Shown: positions 24,768 to 32,273 of the stretch, piece after piece
How positions within the stretch are numbered: position 1 is the first letter of the stretch
Layout: each line of letters starts with the position of its first letter
From: Acidobacteriota bacterium
Lineage (GTDB): Bacteria; Acidobacteriota; Terriglobia; Acidiferrales; UBA7541
Length of the DNA stretch: 32,273 nt
Assembly (NCBI GenBank): GCA_018268785.1
Contig: JAFDVY010000035.1
Span: 1-32,273, forward strand
Direction of reading: 5' to 3'
Program-made: the position numbers and the translations under genes
The notes under the pieces: generated by a model
Databases searched by the model: none
What the model was told of the DNA's origin: nothing
What the model saw: the letters and a program-made list of their open reading frames with translations, nothing else

Positions 24768-26287
24768 CCATCGTTCTTAGCGGCAACGACTTGACCTTCG
24801 AACAGATGCACGCCGTCGTCGCGCACGACGAACAGGTCTCGCTCTCACAATCCTCGATTGATCGCATGAACGCGTCCCGCGCTGTGGTAGACAGACTCGT
24901 CGCATCCGGAAAAACCGCCTACGGCATCAATACCGGCTTCGGCAAACTCGCCAGCGTCCGCATTTCCACGGAACAGGTTCGCCAGCTACAGGTCAATCTC
25001 GTTCGCTCGCACGCGTGCGGCGTCGGCGAACCGCTCAGCCGCGACGAAACACGCGGCATGATTCTTCTCCGTGCCAATGCGCTCGCAAAAGGTCTGAGCG
25101 GCGTTCGCCCGTCCGTCGTACAAACCCTCTGCGACTTGCTCAACAACAAAATCCATCCCGTAATACCGTCGCAAGGTTCCGTCGGCGCATCCGGTGACCT
25201 CGCGCCCCTCGCCCATCTCGCCCAAGTCGTCATCGGCGAAGGCCAGGCCGAAGTGAACGGAAAAATTCTCTCCGGCGCGGACGCACTCAAGCACGCGGGC
25301 ATCTCTCCCGTCTCGCTCGAAGCCAAGGAAGGTCTCTCGCTCCTCAACGGCACGCAAGGCATGCTTTCTTTGCTCGGTGTCGCACTTTATCGCGCCGATG
25401 TCCTCGTGGATACCGCCGACGTTGCCGCCGCACTTTCGCTGGACGCACTTCGTGGCAGCCCGGGCGCATTCGACGCGCGCATCATGCACGCGCGCGCGTA
25501 CCCAGGCGCTGCCCGCACCGCCCAAAATCTGGCCCATCTCAACGAAGGCAGCCAGATCCGCGAGTCCCACCGCTCCTCCGAAAAAGACCCGCGCGTGCAA
25601 GACGCATACAGTCTCCGTTGCACGCCACAAGTCCACGGAGCAGTCCGCGACTCTTTATTGCAAGCGCGAGCAATGGCCCAAGTCGAGCTGAACAGTGCCA
25701 CGGACAACCCGCTCGTTTTTGTGAATGAAAAAGGCGAAGGCGACATCGTCAGCGGAGGAAATTTCCACGGCCAGCCGCTCGCCATGGCCGCCGACCAAGT
25801 CGCTATTGCGATCGCCACACTGGGTGGCATCGCCGAGCGCCGCATCGAGCAGATGACCAATCCGCTCACCAGCATGCTTCCAGCATTCCTTACGCCCGAG
25901 CCCGGCCTCAACTCCGGCTTCATGATCGCCCAGGTCACTGCCGCTGCGCTCACTAGCGAAAACAAAGCGCTCGCCGCGCCGCACTCCGTCGATTCCATTT
26001 CCACCAGCGGCAATCAGGAAGATTACGTTTCCATGGGCATGAGCGGCGCACGCCGCCTCGACCGCATGTTGCAAAATCTCCGCCACATCCTGGCCATCGA
26101 ACTTCTTTGTGCCTGCCAGGGCATCGATCTTCTCGCCCCGCTAAAAACCGGTGCAATTTCTACCAAAGCCTACGAAGCCGCCCGCGCCAAATCTCCCAAA
26201 GTCGTCGCCGACCGTCCGCTAGCCGCCGAGATCAAGGCTGTCAGTGAACTAATCGCACAAGAACAATTCGCCAATCTCGTCCGCTAA
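24764..26287 (+). CDS. hutH: Histidine ammonia-lyase
   Basis: A 507-residue member of the aromatic amino acid ammonia-lyase family. The MIO cofactor triad Ala142-Ser143-Gly144 lies in GSVGASGDLAPLAHLA, Tyr53 in TAYGINTGFG is the catalytic base region, and SHACGVGEP (82-90) has the histidine expected for a histidine-specific pocket. Conserved VQDAYSLRC-like and SATDNP-like stretches (near 281 and 310) follow. It releases ammonia from L-histidine to give urocanate. Length is normal for HutH. It is the last gene of the operon, coupled by ATGA overlap to the thioesterase gene, while hutU, hutI and hutG are not in the window, so its pairing with acyl-CoA genes is unusual. Confidence 0.94.
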   Translation: MTIVLSGNDLTFEQMHAVVAHDEQVSLSQSSIDRMNASRAVVDRLVASGKTAYGINTGFGKLASVRISTEQVRQLQVNLVRSHACGVGEPLSRDETRGMILLRANALAKGLSGVRPSVVQTLCDLLNNKIHPVIPSQGSVGASGDLAPLAHLAQVVIGEGQAEVNGKILSGADALKHAGISPVSLEAKEGLSLLNGTQGMLSLLGVALYRADVLVDTADVAAALSLDALRGSPGAFDARIMHARAYPGAARTAQNLAHLNEGSQIRESHRSSEKDPRVQDAYSLRCTPQVHGAVRDSLLQARAMAQVELNSATDNPLVFVNEKGEGDIVSGGNFHGQPLAMAADQVAIAIATLGGIAERRIEQMTNPLTSMLPAFLTPEPGLNSGFMIAQVTAAALTSENKALAAPHSVDSISTSGNQEDYVSMGMSGARRLDRMLQNLRHILAIELLCACQGIDLLAPLKTGAISTKAYEAARAKSPKVVADRPLAAEIKAVSELIAQEQFANLVR

Positions 26288-26297
26288 TTTCCGAAGC

Positions 26298-26345
26298 GTG
26301 TAGTGGCCGATCTTCAGATCGGCTCCGACGAGCAGCGCACTACAC
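26298..26345. repeat. Nested palindromic element between hutH and the convergent hydrolase gene
   Basis: Outer arms GTGTAGTG (26298-26305) and CACTACAC (26338-26345) are perfectly complementary. An inner stem GCCGATC (26306-26312), loop TTCA, GATCGGC (26317-26323) sits against the left arm, leaving 14 unpaired bases on the right. It overlaps the stop codon of the minus-strand hydrolase. It may act as a bidirectional terminator or be a REP-like dispersed element. No T-run follows, so intrinsic termination is uncertain. Confidence 0.6.
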
Positions 26346-27362
26346 CAACGCCCCCTTCAAGAACCGCAGCATCCGAATTCCCGCAATATACGAAAACGGC
26401 GCCAACTCCAGCGAATAATGCCCGCACGCCAACTCCATCGTCTTTGGATTCGCTCCATGCTTGTGCAACGCATCCAGCATCTGCTCCGTCAGCTCCGGCA
26501 AAAATGTCGGGTCATATTTCCCGTACACCATGAACGATTTTCTTCCAGCGCCCATTCCCCGTTCGACATACGGCATCGGACTGATCGGCGCCCAATATTC
26601 CCGCAACTCATCCACGGTCACGTTCTCGCGCATCCCTTCCCACACGTGATTCGTCGTCATGCCTCCGCTCACTACATCCGCAAAATAGGTGGACACATGA
26701 AAAAATCCGCCGGCATGCACGCCCGCGTCATGCATCATCGTGATGTAGCCGATCGAAGAGCCAATGCTTGTTCCTAGAATCCCAATCTTTGAAAAACCCT
26801 GCTGCTCCAGCCACCGTAAACACAACTTCGCGTCTTGCACCGCCTGCCGGTTCGCCTGAATCGTCAGCCCAACATTCGGCCCCACCAACTGGTCCGCCCG
26901 TTCATGCCCTTGTGCCATCCGCCGGTCGTGATACGGCATGCTCATCTTCAAAACCGTAATCCCAAGTCGCTGCAACCATTCGCAAAGCCCGCGCTGCCCG
27001 CGCCATTTTGCATTCCAGTTTGGAAGCAGTAAAACCGCCGGTTCTTTTTTCTTTCCGCGAAAAATCTGCGCATGCACCGTGTTGTTTTTCGGGTACGGCG
27101 ACACGATCGCGCTCGTAAACGTCAGCACATCCTCGCTATCTACTTTGTAATCCGTCGCAGGAGCAGGTTCATACCACTCTCCGCTCTTTTCAATCGCTCG
27201 CGTCGAGTACTTGCTCAAAAACGCGCGGGCCGATTCATCATTCGCGTTGGCTTCCCCTCCTATATGCTCCAGCCCCCACGCAAACGGCCGCACCATCCGG
27301 TTGTCGTCCGTGGTCCAACGCCGGTGCTCGTACCGCCGAATTCTCTGTTCAAACCAGTTCAT
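26340..27362 (-). CDS. Alpha/beta hydrolase, ABHD18-like
   Basis: A 340-residue protein with an alpha/beta-hydrolase core: ILGTSIGSSIG with nucleophile Ser199, the MVYGKYDPTF strand with the acid residue, and ACGHYSLE with the catalytic histidine. The N-terminal region (1-100) with WYEP and the LLPNWNAKW segment (111-120) fit the ABHD18/DUF2048-type group, known in Acidobacteria, whose substrate is unknown. No signal peptide is seen, so it is probably cytosolic. It is a single gene, convergent with hutH and divergent from the prepilin peptidase gene 161 bp away. The stop codon lies within the palindromic element. Confidence 0.8.
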   Translation of the reverse strand: MNWFEQRIRRYEHRRWTTDDNRMVRPFAWGLEHIGGEANANDESARAFLSKYSTRAIEKSGEWYEPAPATDYKVDSEDVLTFTSAIVSPYPKNNTVHAQIFRGKKKEPAVLLLPNWNAKWRGQRGLCEWLQRLGITVLKMSMPYHDRRMAQGHERADQLVGPNVGLTIQANRQAVQDAKLCLRWLEQQGFSKIGILGTSIGSSIGYITMMHDAGVHAGGFFHVSTYFADVVSGGMTTNHVWEGMRENVTVDELREYWAPISPMPYVERGMGAGRKSFMVYGKYDPTFLPELTEQMLDALHKHGANPKTMELACGHYSLELAPFSYIAGIRMLRFLKGALV

Positions 27363-27523
27363 CGCTTCCGTTCAATCCGCCGTCTTTTACCTTCTGAAAC
27401 CCTGTCTGTTCGATAGTTTACCGCCCACGCCTGATGTGACCAAATCCGCATCCCTGTTAGCCATCGGGCACGCAGCACAGACCAGTAATTGAGGCTCGCC
27501 AAATCCTATGGCACAGTCAAATT

Positions 27524-28426
27524 GTGGTCATTGCCCTCTTTTTCTTGTTTGGTCTCATCATTGGCAGCTTTCTCAACGTCTGCATCACGCGGATTCCGGA
27601 AGGCTTGTCTATCGTGTCTCCCGGCTCGCGCTGCCCCCAATGCGAAACACCCATCAAAGCCTATGACAACGTACCCGTCCTCGCCTGGCTCTGGCTCCGA
27701 GGCAAATGTCGTGCTTGTGGTCACCCAATCTCTTCGATGTATCCCGCCATCGAGCTTCTGACCGGCTTCCTCTTCGTTGCCTGCTTTCTTACCTTCGGTC
27801 TCCAACCGGAAACCTTCAAATGGCTATTCTTCGTTAGCCTAATGGTCATTCTGATCGTCACTGATTTTCGCGCCCGCATTCTTCCCGACGCAGTAAATTT
27901 CTTCGGCTTCGGACTCGGCCTCGCACTCTCCGTTCGCCTCGGCCCAATTGATCCTGCCTGTCTGCGTATCGTTGACCGCTTCCCCATTCTCGCGCGCAAC
28001 CCTTCCATCCTCGGCGTAACTTGCGCCGTCCTCGGGGCCGCGGCTGGCAGTCTTCTTCTCCTCGCTGCCGCCACTCTCTACAAACTTGTTCGCGGCCGCG
28101 AAGGCATGGGCATGGGCGACGTCAAAATGATGCTCATGGTCGGCACGTTTCTCGGCATCCAAGGCACCTTCCTTACACTTCTTTTCGGAACGCTGCTTGG
28201 CAGCATTGTCGGCCTCCTTCTTGTGGTGGTCCTTTTTCTCACAGGGTGGAAATCAAAAGTAGCTGAGCGCGCGAGTCGCAAAGGTCTCGGCTCGGTATCC
28301 GGCCTGCGCTGGACAATCTCCAGCCGTTATCAACTGCCTCTCGGAACATTTCTCGGCATCGCCGCGCTGCTCGTCGTTTTTTTCAGTCGTTGGATTGACA
28401 TGCAAGCCTATCGGTTCATGAGGTAA
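27524..28426 (+). CDS. pilD: Type IV prepilin peptidase/N-methyltransferase
   Basis: A 300-residue polytopic inner-membrane aspartyl protease. FGLIIGSFLNVCITRIP (9-25) is the N-terminal signature. Zinc-type CPQC (37-40) and CRAC (62-65) pairs form the cytosolic methyltransferase-associated domain. Catalytic Asp114 lies in IVTDFRARILPD and Asp199 in GMGMGDVKMM. About eight hydrophobic segments are present. It cleaves and N-methylates type IV pilin-like prepilins for pili or type II secretion. The start is a GTG at 27524; no ATG lies in frame nearby, and the RBS is weak. The next gene, a histidine kinase, starts 3 bp after the stop, so they are co-transcribed. The 161 bp upstream, shared with the divergent hydrolase, show nothing I can assign. 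Confidence 0.94.
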   Translation: MVIALFFLFGLIIGSFLNVCITRIPEGLSIVSPGSRCPQCETPIKAYDNVPVLAWLWLRGKCRACGHPISSMYPAIELLTGFLFVACFLTFGLQPETFKWLFFVSLMVILIVTDFRARILPDAVNFFGFGLGLALSVRLGPIDPACLRIVDRFPILARNPSILGVTCAVLGAAAGSLLLLAAATLYKLVRGREGMGMGDVKMMLMVGTFLGIQGTFLTLLFGTLLGSIVGLLLVVVLFLTGWKSKVAERASRKGLGSVSGLRWTISSRYQLPLGTFLGIAALLVVFFSRWIDMQAYRFMR

Positions 28427-28429
28427 GCC

Positions 28430-29803
28430 TTGCTGTTGCAAGCCAAAACCGCCGACATTCCCTGGGGCGTCCTGACCGGAACGGGGATCGCGCTCTTTGC
28501 CATCCTCGTTGGCGGTATTCTTCTCTTGCGCAAGGTCTTTCAAAGTTCTCCAGAACGCAACGCAGGCCCGAACAATTCTCCTGCTCACACGGAAAATGCC
28601 TCCGCATTCATGGCCGCCAGCATGCAGGCCGTTATTCAAAAACTAAAAGAACAGGAAAAAGAGCTCGAACGCTTGCACAAGGAAGAACGCGAACGCGCCG
28701 ATCTCACCGAGCGTCTCAGCGAAGAAGTGACCCGCAACATGCCCGCAGGCCTTATTGTCGTCAACGCGCAGAGCATCATCACCAGCGCAAACCCCGCCGC
28801 CGAGCAAACACTCGGTCAGCGCGGCCTCGGCTTCCGCCGTTTCAGCGAAGCCCTCGGCGACCGCTCCGATCTCTCCAGGCTAATTTCCGACTGCCTCGCC
28901 ACGGGAAAAATCTTCCGTCGCGAACAAATCGAACATCGAGACGCCGCGGGTGACATTCGCCAGCTCGGAGTGACTATCTCCCCCATTCGCAAAGGCGGAG
29001 ACGACGTCAGCGTCAGCGGCGTCATCTGCCTACTCACCGACCTGACCGAACTCGCTTCGCTGCAAAAACAGATGCAGCTCAAGGAAAATCTCGCCGCACT
29101 CGGCGAACTCTCCGCCGGAATCGCGCACGAATTCAAAAACGCCCTGGCCACCATCTCCGGCTACGCGCAAATGATTCAGTCCGAATCTTCAAATCCCGAG
29201 GCCGCGGACAACGCTGAGAAAATCCTCGAACAAACCCGCAACATCACAAAAGTTGTCACCGAATTCTTGAAGTACGCGCGTCCCCTCGACATTTCCCAAG
29301 ACCAAGTCGCCCTCGAACCAGTCATCGAACGCGTCGTCTCCGAAGTCGGCGAAGCCATCCCCAACGTTCGCCTCCGTCACGAAGGCCCCTTTGGCGAAGT
29401 CGCCGGCGACGAAAGCTTTCTCCGCCAGGCCTTTTTGAATCTCACGCGCAACGCCGCCGAAGCCTGCTCCTCCGCCGCCAACGGCGGCAAAGTCATCGTC
29501 CGCAGCGAAAACCTCCAGCGCGACGGCGCCGGCTACCAGCGCATCACCATTTTCGACAACGGCCCCGGCATCTCCCGCGATGCCCTTCCCAAACTTTTCA
29601 GGCCCTTTTTCACCACAAAGCCCAACGGCACCGGTCTTGGCCTGGCCGTCGTCCAAAAGATCATTCTCCAGCACGGCGGCCAGGTGGAAGCCCGCAACCG
29701 CCAGGAAGGCGGTGCGGCATTTATCGTTACGCTACCGCTCTCCCGCCGCGCCCCGGAAGCGGTAGAATTGAAGCAAGGCGCATCTAACGACAAGAAGGCC
29801 TGA
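28430..29803 (+). CDS. PAS-domain sensor histidine kinase, NtrB/PilS-like
   Basis: A 457-residue protein. Starts at TTG 28430 with AGGT before it, 3 bp after pilD. One membrane segment lies at about 13-34, then a charged coiled coil (66-102), a PAS domain (about 103-208, with NMPAGLIVVN and an L-T-D-L-T exit), and a HisKA domain with phospho-acceptor His233 in GIAHEFKNALATISGY. The HATPase domain has the N box LNLTRNAAEAC, G1 FDNGPGIS, F box FRPFFTTKPNGT and G2 GTGLGLAVV. It phosphorylates a partner regulator, most likely the sigma54 activator encoded two genes downstream. Linkage to pilD recalls PilS/PilR control of pilin expression, but the signal is unknown. Confidence 0.9.
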   Translation: MLLQAKTADIPWGVLTGTGIALFAILVGGILLLRKVFQSSPERNAGPNNSPAHTENASAFMAASMQAVIQKLKEQEKELERLHKEERERADLTERLSEEVTRNMPAGLIVVNAQSIITSANPAAEQTLGQRGLGFRRFSEALGDRSDLSRLISDCLATGKIFRREQIEHRDAAGDIRQLGVTISPIRKGGDDVSVSGVICLLTDLTELASLQKQMQLKENLAALGELSAGIAHEFKNALATISGYAQMIQSESSNPEAADNAEKILEQTRNITKVVTEFLKYARPLDISQDQVALEPVIERVVSEVGEAIPNVRLRHEGPFGEVAGDESFLRQAFLNLTRNAAEACSSAANGGKVIVRSENLQRDGAGYQRITIFDNGPGISRDALPKLFRPFFTTKPNGTGLGLAVVQKIILQHGGQVEARNRQEGGAAFIVTLPLSRRAPEAVELKQGASNDKKA

Positions 29804-29826
29804 CCACCCCTATGAGAGGTGTCTCC

Positions 29827-30420
29827 ATGCACGGCAAAATCATGAAACTCACGACCGGCTTCGCCCTGGCCGCTTTCTTCGTCGCGCTTCCTGCCCATGC
29901 GCAACAGCAGGATTCTCAGCAGCAGTCCGGTTCCAGCGATGCCCTGGCCGAAGCCGCTCGAAAAGCTAAAGAAGAAAAGCAGAACGCGCCAAAGCCCAAA
30001 AAGGTCTACACCGAAGACGATATCTCCACCAAAAAGAGCGACATTTCGGTGGTAGGGACAGCTCCCGCACCATCCGATGCAACTCCTGCCGCCACGGACA
30101 CCAGCACGACGACTCCTCCCAAGGGTGCGCTAACGCCAGAACAAAAGTGGCGGAAAGCGTTTGGCGAACAGCGCGCCAAAATCGCTCAGGCCGAAAAGGA
30201 ACTCGACGTTCTCCAGCGCGAAGAAAACAAGGCTGGCCTTCAGTATTACTCCGACCCGACCAAGGCCATGAAGGAACAGCTCACGCGCGACGACATTAAC
30301 CAGAAGGCCGCCAAAATCGATGCCAAGAAAAAGCAAATTGCCGACCTGAAACAGCATATGGAAGACATGGAAGATCAGCTTCGCAAAGAAGGCGGCGACG
30401 CAGGTTGGGCTCGCGAATAG
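29827..30420 (+). CDS. Small exported coiled-coil protein, unknown function
   Basis: A 197-residue protein from the ATG at 29827, preferred over 29812 because GAGAGGT lies 6-7 nt upstream. Residues 1-26 are a signal peptide (basic start, hydrophobic core, A-H-A cleavage), then a Gln/Ser-rich stretch, a Lys/Ala-rich helix (40-55) and a Pro/Thr/Ala linker (70-105). The C-terminal region (about 110-190) is a highly charged heptad-like coiled coil with K-W-R-K-A-F-G-E-Q-R-A-K at its start. I recognise no domain; similar secreted proteins occur in acidobacterial genomes beside the same kinase/regulator pair, as far as I recall. It may be a periplasmic partner of the kinase or a structural envelope protein. 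It lies 23 bp after the kinase gene. Confidence 0.75.
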   Translation: MHGKIMKLTTGFALAAFFVALPAHAQQQDSQQQSGSSDALAEAARKAKEEKQNAPKPKKVYTEDDISTKKSDISVVGTAPAPSDATPAATDTSTTTPPKGALTPEQKWRKAFGEQRAKIAQAEKELDVLQREENKAGLQYYSDPTKAMKEQLTRDDINQKAAKIDAKKKQIADLKQHMEDMEDQLRKEGGDAGWARE

Positions 30421-30446
30421 CCCTCTTTCCCATCTAAGCTCTGTAA

Positions 30447-30463
30447 CTCACCTTCAGGGTGAG
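30447..30463 (+). terminator. Weak stem-loop after the coiled-coil protein gene
   Basis: CTCACC-TTCAG-GGTGAG makes a 6-bp stem with a 5-nt loop 26 bp after the stop codon, followed by CCTTTCCCC rather than a proper T-run. It may attenuate or process the message before the regulator gene; termination is doubtful. The rest of the 137-bp gap shows no clear promoter. Confidence 0.3.
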
Positions 30464-30557
30464 CCTTTCCCCTCCAGCCATGCCGCTGAACTTGTCGCGC
30501 CCTGTTTAGCCTCCTTGCACACCTGTCCCACGTCCCGTCAGGTATGCCGCCAGTTCC

Positions 30558-31964
30558 ATGCTACAAACGAAGGAGATGGAACCTCTTCTCCTTGTCGAAG
30601 ATAAGAACGAGCTGCGCGCCATGCTCCGCAAAGCGCTCGAACGCAACGGCTATTCCGTCGAAGAAGCCCCCGACGGAAGCGCAGCTATTCAAAAGATTCG
30701 CGCCCGCCGCTATCAACTCGTCCTGACCGACCTGAAAATGCCAGGAGCATCGGGACTCGACGTGCTCCGGGAAACCAAGCAGGCGGACGCCACGATTCCC
30801 GTGATTCTTCTTACTGCCTTTGGCTCCGTCGAAGAAGCCGTTAGCGCCATGAAGGAAGGCGCATTCGATTTTCTACAAAAGCCCGTCGATCTCGACCACC
30901 TGAAAGTTCTCGTGCAGCGCGCCGCTCGCCAACAGGAACTCCTTCGCGAAAATGTCTTGTTGCGCGAAGAATTTTCCTCGCGCTACGGCTTCCCACGCAT
31001 CGTCGGCGAACACGCTTCGATCCGCGAAATCAGCCAGCAACTGCAGCGTGTTGCGCAGACCGACTCGACTGTTCTGCTGCTGGGGGAAAGCGGCACGGGC
31101 AAGGAACTCTTCGCGCGCGCTGTGCATCATCTTTCCCCGCGCCGCGAACAGCCCTTTGTGGCGCTCAATTGCGCCGCCATTCCCGAAGGACTCGTCGAAA
31201 ACGAGCTGTTCGGCCACGAGCGCGGCGCGTTCACCGGAGCTGGCGCACGCAAAGCCGGCAAAATGGATCTCGCCCACCGCGGCACGCTTTTTCTCGACGA
31301 AATCGGGGAACTCCCTCTGGCGATTCAGGCAAAACTTTTGCGCGTTCTCGAAGAACGGCGGTTTGAGCGCGTTGGCGGCACGCAATCAATCGAAGTCGAC
31401 GTTCGCATCGTTGTCGCCACAAATCGCAATCTTCAGCAGGCTGTCGCGGACAAATCCTTCCGCGAAGATCTTTACTTTCGCATTTCCGCCGTACCGCTGA
31501 CGATTCCCCCGCTTCGCGAGCGTGGCAAAGACGTGCTTCTTCTCGCTGAACATTTCCTCGCCAAGTTCGGCCGTGAATTCAGCAAGCCTGGCGTGCACCT
31601 TTCGGACGATGCAAAGAACTGTATCCTCGAATACCGCTGGCCTGGCAACGTGCGCGAACTGCAAAACGCCATCGAACGCGCCGTGATTCTCTGCGACGGC
31701 TCCGAACTTTCTTCAGAAACTTTGCAACTGCAGGCGCAGCAGCCGGAAACGAAAACGCTCCCTGCGGGAATGTTGCCCGCGCACTTCTCCTGGGACGGAA
31801 CGATGGAAGAGGTTGTCGCGCGAGCCGTGCAAGCCACGGAACGAGTTCTGCTCGAAAACACGATGCGCGATTGCCGCTGGAATAAAACGCGCGCCGCCGA
31901 AAAGCTCGGCATCTCTGCAAAAATCCTCGCCACAAAACTAAAATCCTCTGGCCTCGAAAACTAG
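30558..31964 (+). CDS. NtrC-family sigma54-dependent response regulator
   Basis: A 468-residue protein. The receiver domain (about 8-122) has the acidic pair Glu14-Asp15, phosphorylation site Asp58 in LTDLKMPG and Lys108. The AAA+ domain (about 147-380) has Walker A GESGTGKE (176-183), the sigma54-contact GAFTGA (223-228) and Walker B LFLDEIGE (244-251). The C-terminal Fis-type helix-turn-helix lies at about 425-465 (NKTRAAEKLGISAKILATKL). Phosphorylation drives ATPase-powered opening of sigma54 promoters. The intact GAFTGA means it can activate sigma54. The likely kinase partner is encoded at 28430-29803. Met7 is an alternative start, but its AAGGAG is too close to the ATG. No typical -24/-12 site was noticed upstream. 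Confidence 0.94.
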   Translation: MLQTKEMEPLLLVEDKNELRAMLRKALERNGYSVEEAPDGSAAIQKIRARRYQLVLTDLKMPGASGLDVLRETKQADATIPVILLTAFGSVEEAVSAMKEGAFDFLQKPVDLDHLKVLVQRAARQQELLRENVLLREEFSSRYGFPRIVGEHASIREISQQLQRVAQTDSTVLLLGESGTGKELFARAVHHLSPRREQPFVALNCAAIPEGLVENELFGHERGAFTGAGARKAGKMDLAHRGTLFLDEIGELPLAIQAKLLRVLEERRFERVGGTQSIEVDVRIVVATNRNLQQAVADKSFREDLYFRISAVPLTIPPLRERGKDVLLLAEHFLAKFGREFSKPGVHLSDDAKNCILEYRWPGNVRELQNAIERAVILCDGSELSSETLQLQAQQPETKTLPAGMLPAHFSWDGTMEEVVARAVQATERVLLENTMRDCRWNKTRAAEKLGISAKILATKLKSSGLEN

Positions 31965-32003
31965 CGTAAGCGATCCCCTCCATGCGTCCCGCAATAAGAT
32001 TCT

Positions 32004-32028
32004 GTCATTCCGAGCGGAGCGAGGAATC
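32004..32028. repeat. Dispersed GTCATTCCGAGCG-type repeat
   Basis: The stretch GTCATTCCGAGCGGAGCGAGGAATC matches a dispersed intergenic repeat familiar from many bacterial and metagenomic genomes, often mistranslated as H-S-E-R-S-E-E-S. It has short complementary ends (ATTCC and GGAAT). It sits in the 74-bp gap between the convergent regulator and methyltransferase genes, a typical position. Its identity as a repeat comes from memory, since only one copy is in the window. Confidence 0.6.
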
Positions 32029-32038
32029 CGCTCTTGAC

Positions 32039-32273
32039 TTACGCCTTTATGCCCGTATGCAGGGCCACCGTGCCCCCAGTCCAGACGAAGGCCCGTACGT
32101 CTTGCAAGCCGACAAAACGCATGAGATCGCACAATTCTTCAGGTCGGAAAAAACGGGAAACTGAGGACGGGAGATATTTATATGCGGCGGCGTCACCGGA
32201 AATTGCTCCCCCGACTTTCGGGAGAACCTTTCGAAAGTACCAGCGGTAGAAATCGCCGAAGATTCCGGCCGGG
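32039..32273 (-). CDS. menG: Demethylmenaquinone/ubiquinone methyltransferase, C-terminal part (cut by window end)
   Basis: A minus-strand reading frame from the window edge to a TAA at 32039 gives 78 residues. It contains the end of the UbiE/MenG fold: FYRWYFRKVLPKVGG, then YKYLPSSVSRFFRPEEL with the family Y-x-Y-L-P-x-S-V-x-x-F signature, MRFVGLQDVRAFVWTGGTVA and a final H-T-G-I-K-A. The enzyme C-methylates the quinone ring using SAM; menaquinone is the likely product in an acidobacterium. The N-terminal SAM-binding part lies outside the window. Confidence 0.88.
   Translation of the reverse strand, partial: PAGIFGDFYRWYFRKVLPKVGGAISGDAAAYKYLPSSVSRFFRPEELCDLMRFVGLQDVRAFVWTGGTVALHTGIKA

Noticed and set aside
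27363..27523. Possible cyclic-di-GMP riboswitch before pilD (GGGCACGCAGCACAGACC)
   Set aside because: Only a short resemblance to the conserved core; the paired stems and the tetraloop receptor could not be built.

Overview
The window looks like a chromosomal stretch of an acidobacterium, probably a soil or subsurface Terriglobia-type lineage. The best clue is the 1116-residue TonB-dependent receptor with an N-terminal carboxypeptidase-regulatory-like domain, a family greatly expanded in Acidobacteriota. Other clues are the DUF1570/TPR secreted protein, an archaeal-style split B12 mutase, and a pilD, histidine kinase, NtrC-type regulator block. Taxonomy is inferred from protein style only. 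I saw no rRNA, tRNA, CRISPR array or transposase.

Layout. (a) 1-276: the start of a DMT/EamA permease leaving the window. (b) 368-2275: an exported DUF1570 metalloprotease-like TPR protein. (c) 2332-15735, all minus strand: pyrE, truA, pxpB-pxpC-pxpA (5-oxoprolinase), an aldehyde dehydrogenase, then a tightly overlapped trio (DRE-TIM synthase/lyase, M20 metallohydrolase, YtcJ-type amidohydrolase) and finally the TonB-dependent receptor. The last part reads like uptake and intracellular or periplasmic processing of an amide- or peptide-type nutrient, but the substrate is unknown. (d) 16013-18061: a TolC-family outer membrane protein closed by a strong intrinsic terminator. (e) 18256-26287, plus strand: an acyl-CoA/amino-acid catabolic operon. 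It holds B12 mutase large and small subunits, a methylcrotonyl-CoA-carboxylase-type carboxyltransferase, HMG-CoA lyase, an enoyl-CoA hydratase of the methylglutaconyl-CoA hydratase type, a 4HBT thioesterase and histidine ammonia-lyase. (f) 26340-27362, minus: an ABHD18-like alpha/beta hydrolase. (g) 27524-31964, plus: prepilin peptidase, PAS histidine kinase, a small exported coiled-coil protein and a sigma54-dependent response regulator. (h) 32039-32273, minus: the C-terminus of a MenG/UbiE methyltransferase.

Two observations stand out. First, the mutase that would be labelled methylmalonyl-CoA mutase by homology carries Phe and Gln at the two positions that hold the substrate carboxylate in true methylmalonyl-CoA mutase (Tyr89 and Arg207 in the Propionibacterium enzyme). 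This is the published signature of isobutyryl-CoA mutase, and it fits the branched-chain acyl-CoA genes that follow. Second, the mutase subunits are separated by a GxxExxY-family gene bounded by 31-bp imperfect inverted repeats. Each repeat is made of three 9-bp CTCTGYGNN units, with a CATG at both outer edges. It looks like a small insertion cassette without a transposase. Its left edge forms the large subunit's stop codon and its right edge holds the small subunit's start codon.

The genes in (e) make the lower half of leucine degradation (3-methylcrotonyl-CoA to 3-methylglutaconyl-CoA to HMG-CoA to acetoacetate plus acetyl-CoA) together with a carbon-skeleton mutase linking branched and straight acyl-CoAs. 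The biotin carboxylase subunit, isovaleryl-CoA dehydrogenase and a MeaB-type mutase chaperone are not in the window.
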